DNA from: Budorcas taxicolor
Taxonomy: Eukaryota > Chordata > Mammalia > Artiodactyla > Bovidae
Assembly: GCF_023091745.1 (NCBI RefSeq)
Contig: NC_068913.1
Location: forward strand, 38,818,501 to 38,882,500
DNA: 64,000 nt
Direction: 5' to 3'
Both the position numbers and the translations under genes were made by a program. The notes under the pieces were generated by a model. That model had not been told where the DNA came from. It saw only the letters and a list, made by a program, of their open reading frames with translations, and searched no databases. Positions 57,132 to 64,000 of this stretch are shown one piece after another; position 1 is the first letter of the stretch, and each line of letters opens with the position of its first letter.

Positions 57132-57492
57132 CCCTTCATTCTTTCTGGAGTTATTTCTCCCTGATCTCCAGTAGCATATTGGGCACCTAAAGACCTGGGG
57201 AGCTCCTCTTTTGTTATCCTATCATTTTGTCTTTTCATACTGTTCATGGGGTTCTCAAGGTAAGAATACTGAAGTGGCTTGCCATTCCCTTCTCCAGTGG
57301 ACCACATTCTGTCAGACCTCTCCACCATGACCCGCCCATCTTGGGTTGCCCCATAGGCATGGCTTGGTTTCATTGAGTTAGACAAGGCTGTGGTCCTAGT
57401 GTGATAAGATTGACTAGTTTCCTGTGAGTATGGTTTCAATGCATCTGGCCTCTGATGCCCTCTTGCAACACTTACCATCTTACTTGAGTTTC

Positions 57493-57945
57493 TCTTACCT
57501 TGGCGTGGGGTATCTCTTCATGGCTGCTGCAGCAAAGCGCAGCCACTGCTCCTTACCTTGGACGAGGGGTATCTCCTTACCACCACTATTCCTGACCTTC
57601 AATGTAGGATAGCTCCTCTAGGCCCTCCTGTGCTGCGCAGCCACCACTCCTCGGGTTGCTCCTCCCAGCCGCCGGCCCTGACCTCGGACTCAGGGTGTCT
57701 CCTGCCGGCCGCCACTGACCTCAGACGCAGGGTAGCTCCTCCCAGCCGCCACCCCTGACCTCGGACTTGGGGTGTCTCCTCTTGGCCACCACTGACCTCG
57801 GACGCGGGGTAGCTCCTCCCAGCTGCCGCCACTGACCTTGGATACAGGGTAGCTCCTCTCCGCTGTTCCTGTGCCAACACAGCCTGGCACTCTAGGCTGC
57901 TGCCCCTGACCTCGGACGTGGGGTATCTCCTCTCGGCTATGCTTA
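57493..57945 (-). promoter_or_regulatory. BovB 5' UTR tandem repeats, CpG-rich
   Basis: About nine imperfect copies of a unit near 39 bp. On the plus strand each contains a version of ctgacctcggac, then ggggtatctcctc or ggggtagctcctcc, then gccgcc. Units begin near 57493, 57552, 57593, 57686, 57713, 57755, 57791, 57830 and 57907. It is much richer in G, C and CpG than any other part of the window. Its position at the 5' end of the full-length BovB fits the element's promoter region; promoter activity is inference. Confidence 0.75.
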
Positions 57946-57965
57946 GTGAGCCAGCTCGCAGCTCC

Positions 57966-58798
57966 AATGACCACTCAGGACTGATCTCCTTTAGGATGGA
58001 CTGGTTGGATCTCCTTGCAGTGCAAGGGATTCTCAAGAGTCTATTCCAACACCACAGTTCAAACGCATCAATTCTTTGGTGCTCAGCTTTCTTCACAGTC
58101 CAACTCTCACATCCATACATGACCACTGGAAAAACCATAGCCTTGACTAGATGGACCTTTACTGGCAAAGTAATATCTCTGCTTTTCAATTTGCTATCTA
58201 GGTTGGTCATAACTTTCCTTCCAAGGAGTAAGCGTCTTAATTTCATGGCTGCGATCACCATCTGCAGTGATTCTGGAGCCCAAAAAAATAAAGTCTGACA
58301 CTGTTTCCTTTGTTTCCCCATCTATTTCCCATGAAGTGATGGGAGCAGAGGCCATGATCTTAGTTTTCTGAGTGTTGAGCTTTAAGCCAACTTTTTCACT
58401 CTCCTCTTTCACTTTCATCAAGAGGCTTTTTAGTTCCTCTTCACTTTCTGACATAAGGGGGTTGTCATCTGCATATCTGAGGTTATTGATACTTCTCCCG
58501 GCAATCTTGCTTCCAGCTTGTGCTTCCTCCAGACCAGTGTTTCTCATGATGTCCTCTGCATATAAGTTAAATAAGCAGGTGAGAATATATAGCGTTGATG
58601 TACTCCTTTTCCTATTTGAAACCAGTCTGTTGTTCCATGTCCAGTTCTAACTGTTGCTCCTGACCTGCATATAGGTTTCTCAAGAGGCAGGTCAGATGGT
58701 CTGATATTCCCATCTCTTTCAGAATTTTCCACAGTTTATTGTGATCCACACAGTCAAAGGCTTTGGCGTAGTCAATAAAGCAGAAATAGATGTTTTTC
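57966..58798 (-). mobile_element. Outer BovB, upstream part
   Basis: Continues the BovB that broke off at 54212: it starts ccaatgaccactcaggactg and runs to cagaaatagatgtttttct near 58798, the RT motif A region, where L1 resumes. It keeps a YADD in the 117-codon frame 58194-58547. Two bases are missing at 58237-58238, the same defect as in the 31.1-33.5-kb copy. With the 3' part the outer copy is about 1.09 kb. Confidence 0.92.
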
Positions 58799-59506
58799 TA
58801 GGTCTGACTTATTTATTTTTGCTCTTATACCCATTAATCTAGGAGGTGGAACCAAAAACATATTGCTGCAATTTATGTCAGTGTTCTGCCTATGTTTTCC
58901 TATAGAGTTTTGTATTATCTTGCCTTACATTTATGTTGTTAGTCGATTTTCAGTTTATGTTTGTGTATGGTGTTAAGAGTGTTCAAATGTCCAGTACCAC
59001 TTGCTGAAGACACTGTCTTCTCCATTGTGTCATTGTATTCTTGCCTCGTTTGTCATAGATTAGTTGACTATGGGTGCGTGGGTTTATCTCTGAACTTTCT
59101 ATCCCATACCATTGACCTATAGTTCTGTTTTTGTGCCACTATCAAACCGTTTTGGTTACTGTATCTTTGTAGTATAGTCTGAGGTCAGGGATTCTAATTC
59201 CTCCAGCTTTCTTTTTCTTTCTCAAGATTGCTTCAGCTAATTTAGAGTCTTTTGTATCCCAAGATAATTGTAAAAGTTTTTATTCTAATTCTGTGAAAAA
59301 TGCTTTTGGTAATTTGATAGGTATTACATTGACTCTATATATCACTTTGGGTAGTTTAGTCATTTTCACAATTTTGAATTTTCCAGTTCAAGAACATGGT
59401 ATATCTCTCCATCTGTTTATGTCATCTTTGAGTTCTTTCATCAAGACCTCATAGTTTTCTAAGTACTGGTCTTTTGCCCCCTTATGTAGGTTTATTCCTA
59501 GATATT

Positions 59507-59737
59507 TCATTCTTTTTGATGCAATGATAAATGGGATTTTTTTTGTGTGTGCTTTATCTCTCTTTCTGATCTTTTGTTGTTAGTGTATAGAAATGCAAGT
59601 GATTGCTGTGTATTAATTTTATAGCCTATGTTTAGTATCATGTCATCTGCAAACAGTGACGATTTTATTTCTTCTTTTCCTATTTGGATTCCTTTTATAT
59701 CTATTTCTTCTCTAATTTCCATGGCTAGAACTTCCAA
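59507..59737 (-). pseudogene. L1 ORF2 reverse transcriptase remnant
   Basis: The minus frame reads IKGIQIGKEEIKSSLFADDM (RT motif C, FADD) and shortly after GYKINTQQSLAFLYTNN. In L1 a longer stretch, about 30 residues, normally separates these two motifs, so an internal deletion of about 90 bp is likely. Part of the third L1 segment. Confidence 0.88.
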
Positions 59738-60044
59738 AATTATGTTGAGTAAAAGGAGTGAAAGTGGACATCCTTGTCTTGTTTCTGATATTAGAGGAAA
59801 TGCTCTTAGTTTGTCACTATGAGAATGATAGCTGTGGGTCTGTCATATATGGCCTATACTGTATTGCGGTAGGTTTCCTCTATGCCCACTTTCTAGAGAA
59901 TTTTTATTATGATAGGTATTATTTGTTTCTTACTTGTATAAGTTAAAATATTGTAAGGATTTCACTTGCTTCCAGGCATCTGAGCAGATGAGACATTTAA
60001 TTGACTCTCTGGGTCTGAAATCAATGAAGTTAAGTGTAAGTCTT

Positions 60045-60215
60045 GTAGTAGTTAGCTTCTACAGAGTAACTAACAAATCAGGGACTTAAAACAACTATTG
60101 TTTAGCTCCTGATTGTGTGGTTGGTTAATCTGGGTTGCCTGAGCTAGACAGTTTTTTGGTCTGGGTTGATTTCTCAGACATGCAAGCTAGTAGAATTACA
60201 TGTCTTATACAAAAT
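60045..60215 (+). mobile_element. Probable old interspersed repeat
   Basis: gtagttagcttctacagagt, then ggacttaaaacaactattgt and tagctcctgattgtgtggtt, is an order seen in ancient mammalian repeats. I cannot fix the family. Confidence 0.45.
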
Positions 60216-62834
60216 TGGTGTTTTACCAAACACCTAATTCCTTTCATTTTCAGCTTTTGAATTCCACTTATCTGCAAAGATAAGGAAAAGAAATTTTCAC
60301 AATTATTATAAATGTGAATTGATAACTTGGGATAGTTATCTGAGCAAATACAATATTCCTTCAAAACACCATAGTTGTTAATAAAGGAGAAATGTTCATT
60401 GATAAACCCTCCCTAGTCTGGATAAATTAAACAGACACAAGAAAAATAAATCACTGCCTTAAGACTCATTAAATTCTTAAGAGTTTCTTCTTTTAGAAGC
60501 TTCTTTCTATCCTCTAAATCTTTTTCGTAGAATGTTTTCTTCTTTGATGCTTAACTAACTTATGCTATACAGAAAGATTCTACTATGATTTGGCCATAGA
60601 GAGAGAACTTTCTATTAGTCAGAATATATTCTGTGTTGTGAATTTCTGAGACAGCAAAACTTATTGGAAAAAAGATCTGTGTAAAAATTAAATAAGCTAG
60701 AATGATGTTCCCTCATAGAAAATAAAAAAATTTTTTGCTCCAATCATTCACTGCTTTGATGAGAAAAATAATAATTTCTATCTCACATGTTGATTATAAT
60801 TAAAAGAAGAGAACTATCATGCTGAATTTAACTTATCATATGTTACCTTATAAGAAGATCAACTGTACTAACCCAACATTTTTCTATGAAATGATTCACT
60901 TCTTAAAATCAGTTCTACATTAATCTCATCCTAAATAGTAATGTTATGAAATCACAAATGAATTGCATTACTCATTATTTTCTAATATACATGATCATTA
61001 AGACATGATATCTAATAGAAAATCATTCTATAAATCATCTCAGATCACAATACATAACACCCTTAGGATATTATATCTTGGAAGACAGTAATCAAAATGT
61101 TTACAACTGAGATTTAAGAACAAGAGTTTCCTTTACTTGGTGCTATATTCAGTAAGAAAAGTTGTGGTAATGACAGTGAATATTGATGACAAATTCATAG
61201 TATTGAAAGTGATGTGGAATAATTAGTTCAGTTCTCAGAATTATATATTTAAAGCATTATGAATAAACTAAGCATATTTCTAATCAAAGTGTTAAAAATT
61301 AGACCAGGTTTGGAGCAACAGATTTTCCTGCAACTGAAAGGATTCATGCAAAGGTAAAATGAGTAATTGCCAAAGAAGTGTGCATGGACTACAAGCATTA
61401 GTACACAAGTTCTAGCACTCCTTGTAAGATTCACATTCTATCATTTTCTCATTGCTTTGAGCCACTGGAAAATACCTTTGATTTTTAATATAGGTATTAA
61501 AATTCATTTTTGATGTATTTCATAGGAAAGAAAATTTCAGGTATCTATTGTGGTTGTTTCTTAGAACGTTTAATAATAATATAACAATTTCATAAATACA
61601 GAGTTTCAATGATACAAATATTTGTTTTTCATACTATAAATGTGAATTTTTGAGTTAAGTATATTACATCAATACAATTATTTGCAGTATATACTTTTTT
61701 TTTTTTTGGTTAATCCATTTTAGCTGACAAGCCAGATGCTAAAAAACAGATGGATTATAAAACCATTTTGGCATTCCATAGTAGTTGAAATTTTATGAAT
61801 CACTTGATGATTAACTTGATAATCTATGCAAGCAATGTAGCCATATCTGTATTTCAACAAAATTTGATTCAAATGAAGAATGATGCATCATATGAGAATG
61901 ATACACCCAAAGAGAATGTCAGATCTCAAAAGTTTGTTTTCAAATTCACATTATTTATTATTCCAGTTTTAGCTAAAGTACAATTCAGTTTCTCTCTTCC
62001 TCCAAATTTTAATCCTGTACTTCAATTCTCAACAAAAGGGAGGGGTGTGGGGTAAGATTTCTATCAATATATTAAGTTTGATGTGACCTGGGTGTAATTT
62101 CCCAAGTTTGTATTGGACTATAGAAGTAAAATATATCTATACTGTGCTTATAGCACTTACTTTTTACATCAAATAATGAGAGCACTGTTAAAAATAAAAA
62201 AGTAAATTGATTGAATATTGTGTGTGTTTGTGTGAAATCTGTGCTCCAAATCAGTAGAATTTAAATTTAGCTCTTATATAACAAGCATAGAAACATCTAA
62301 TTTAAGTCAGAATAACATACAAAAGAAAACATCTTTGAATTTTGAACGTTAACAGTCTAATAAAATATTTTAATTAACTAGTAAATAACTGATCATTAAG
62401 TTAGGTGCACTTTTAGCTTTGAAGTTAATTTGATATTATGTTGCATATCTCATAATAAATACCTCATTTTTCTTCTAGAAATGAATTCACAAAATATAGG
62501 CCCGTAAAAATTTATTATATTTTAATTATTGTTACCTCACTTTATTCCATTTTTATCAGAAGTGACACTGCATGTTACTAAAGCTGGAAAACTGTTCGTT
62601 TTAAGTCAATCTATCTGGTCAGTATTAATCCAAAGGAGAATAAATTTCATGTATCATTTATAGTTGCTTTTGAAACATGCCAAGTAATTCATAATAGTGA
62701 TTTTAGGTAGTCACCCAAACTGTAATTTGTTTGTTCTAAATTGCAAATTATTTAAATTTCAAATATTTATAATATGTTGTAATGTCTTTCATTAAGTATA
62801 TCTTTCAGTGTTGGTGTATGAATAATGTTTCAAT
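60216..62834. other. No recognised gene; AT-rich
   Basis: About 2.6 kb with a 13-T run at 61695-61707 and no repeat I can name. The 86-codon plus frame at 61795-62055 has no known motif and no promoter context. Confidence 0.45.
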
Positions 62835-62845
62835 AAAGTTGTTTA

Positions 62846-63102
62846 CTTTGGAAATATAATATCTGTTAGAAAGTAATATGTATGGAAAGTAATATCTATT
62901 GGAAAAGACCCTGATGCTGGGAAAGATTGAGGGCGGGAGGAGAAGGGGATGACAGAGGATGAGATGGTTGGATGGCATCACCAACTCAATGGACATGAGT
63001 CTGAGTCAACTCCAGGAGTTGGTGCTGAACAAGGAGGCTTGGAGAGCTGTAGTCCTTGGGGTCGCAAAGAGTCGGACACAAGTGAGTGACTGAACTGAAC
63101 TG
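62846..63102 (+). mobile_element. Short BovB 3' end with extra 5' sequence
   Basis: The BovB part is 62897-63102 (ttggaaaagaccctgatgct to actgaactgaactga). The 11-bp word aaagttgttta is at 62835-62845 and 63103-63113. Between the left copy and the BovB lie about 50 bp that are not BovB and contain imperfect repeats of aaagtaatatct. Confidence 0.88.
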
Positions 63103-63261
63103 AAAGTTGTTTATGCATTTTTTTCTTGCATCTGATGTATGATACCAAACTGTATGGTTTATCATACAGTTTCCTATATTCCCTTGCTATATCTCATGGC
63201 TATGATTTTATTCTCTCCCACTTAGGCACTGTGCTTTGTACATATCTTTATTATGAATAGC

Positions 63262-63635
63262 CATATAGATTTTTTGACTTATTTATTTTTAATTGAAGGA
63301 TAATTGCTTTACAATATTCTCTTGGCTTCTGCCATACAATAACATGAGTCAGTCATAGGTGTACACATATACCCTCCCTCTTGAACCTCCTCTCACCCTG
63401 TCCTACCCCTTAGGTTGTCACAGAGCCCTGGTTTGCATTCTCCGGTCATTCAGGAAGTTCCCACTGGCTATCTCTTTTGCTTCTGATAGTGTATACATTT
63501 CCATGCTACTCTCTCCATTTGTCCCACCCTCACCTTCTCTACCCTGTATCCTCGGGTCTTTCCTCTTTCTCTGCATCTCCACTGCTGCCCTGCAAATAAG
63601 TTCATCAGTACCATCTTTCTAGATAGATTTTTAAA
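63262..63635 (-). mobile_element. L1 3' UTR fragment (ruminant type)
   Basis: Reverse L1 3' words: gacttatttatttttaattg, gagtcagtcataggtgtaca, ttaggttgtcacagagccct, gttcccactggctatctctt, tttccatgctactctctcca and aataagttcatcagtaccat. Moderately diverged. The plus 87-codon frame across it is a shadow. Confidence 0.88.
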
Positions 63636-63795
63636 TAATTATTTAATATCTATTTTCTTTACTAAAGTGTATGTGATCGTCTGACAATAGAACATATGGT
63701 TTCTTTTTATATCATTAATACTTAACATGGTAAATAATACATGATAATGAATGTTTGTTATAAAAATTAATTAGCTCATATTAAGGAGTTAATCG

Positions 63796-64000
63796 GCCTT
63801 CCTCCCCGGCACTAGTAGTAAAGAATCCATCTGCCAGTGCAGGACACACACGAGATGTGAATTTGATCCCTGGGTCAGGGATATCCCCTGGAGGAGGAAA
63901 TGGCAACTTATTCCATTATTCTTGCTAGGCGGATCCCATGGACAGAGGAGCCTGGCATCCTATACAGTCCATTGGGGTCGCAAACAGCTGGACATGGCTG
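63796..64000 (+). mobile_element. Bov-tA SINE cut by the window end
   Basis: Plus Bov-tA; the head is diverged (ggccttcctccccggcacta), the B box reads aatttgatccctgg, and the BovA body reaches ggggtcgcaaacagctggac at the window edge. The tail lies outside. Confidence 0.9.

Larger units (their letters stand above)
54213..57965 (-). mobile_element. Near-complete BovB (about 3.75 kb) nested in another BovB
   Basis: The longest BovB in the window. Reading minus: 5' UTR tandem repeats (57945 down to 57493), a 128-codon 5' frame (57478-57092), endonuclease domain (57131-56342), pre-RT and RT (56321-54778), the C-terminal region (54731-54369) and the 3' end with a regular ACTGAA tail. All parts are in canonical order with no large deletion. 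It is defective: there are stops in the endonuclease, a TAG at 55432-55434 and a frameshift in a C8-A7 run at 54802-54816. No clear target duplication is seen. Confidence 0.93.
51795..59935 (-). mobile_element. L1 (about 2.2 kb) split by two BovB blocks
   Basis: One minus L1 in three parts: 51795-51887 (3' end), 52944-53955 (3' UTR and ORF2 C-terminus) and 58799-59935 (ORF2, reaching RT). The joins are continuous in L1 order: ttatacatacacatatta meets ctcttataggtcattacaga, and aaaaacttctaagttta meets atttatttttgctcttatac. Total L1 without inserts is about 2.24 kb, 5'-truncated. A TA microsatellite lies at 53051-53069. Confidence 0.92.

Noticed and set aside
57493..57945. Regularly spaced repeats resembling a CRISPR array
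   Set aside because: The units are contiguous and imperfect with no unique spacers, and they lie at the 5' end of a BovB in a mammalian genome.
61795..62055. 86-codon plus frame with hydrophobic stretches
   Set aside because: No recognisable motif or conservation evidence, and it lies in AT-rich intergenic-like DNA; chance is the simplest explanation.

Overview
The window looks like the nuclear genome of a bovid or close pecoran ruminant (cattle, sheep, goat or buffalo type; I cannot tell which). The evidence is repeat content: many copies of the RTE-type LINE BovB, the BovB-dependent SINEs Bov-tA and BovA2, cetartiodactyl CHR SINEs with tRNA-like heads, ruminant L1 3' ends, and older mammalian repeats (MIR, MER5, MLT1, L1M). 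I see no host protein-coding gene, no real tRNA or rRNA gene, no CRISPR array and no prokaryotic or plasmid feature. Every long open frame is a decayed piece of a LINE ORF2 or its antisense shadow. The background is AT-rich and looks intergenic or deep intronic.

Layout. 0-6 kb: SINEs, then a 2.4-kb minus BovB at 1.4-3.8 kb holding a second BovB tail, then a young BovA2. 6-16 kb: an interrupted BovB, SINEs, old LTR and L1 remnants, and a minus BovB at 12.3-13.6 kb with a 257-codon RT frame. 16-25.7 kb: minus BovB at 17.5-19.3 kb, a MIR, plus BovB at 22.0-24.2 kb, an MLT1-like LTR and an isolated BovB endonuclease piece. 27-34.7 kb: plus BovB copies at 27.9 and 31.1-33.5 kb (the second carries a nested BovA2 and a 328-codon RT frame), and an L1 end holding two nested SINEs. 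35.7-39.5 kb: a CHR-2 SINE, a Bov-tA with a 17-bp target duplication, and a scrambled BovB with an inverted segment. 39.5-51 kb: mostly old AT-rich DNA with a young L1 3' end, MER5 copies, a SINE composite in an L1, a 53-nt alternating purine-pyrimidine tract, and an MLT1 LTR with a BovB insertion at its end. 51.8-59.9 kb: a minus L1 containing two BovB insertions, one of which contains an almost complete 3.75-kb BovB with a CpG-rich tandem-repeat 5' UTR. 60-64 kb: old DNA, a short BovB, an L1 end and a Bov-tA cut by the window edge.

How the parts relate. By family knowledge BovB supplies reverse transcriptase and endonuclease, and Bov-tA and BovA2 carry the BovB 3' end and are copied in trans. 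By my boundaries BovB alone covers about 21 kb, a third of the window. Several defects are shared between copies: a TAG stop in two, and a 2-nt frameshift plus a flanking match in two others. These suggest that already-defective BovB sources were amplified. I found no undescribed functional system. The points most worth checking are the nest at 51.8-59.9 kb, the BovB 5' UTR array, the shared defects, the inverted mosaic at 36.8-39.2 kb and an unidentified GC-richer block at 39.2-39.5 kb.
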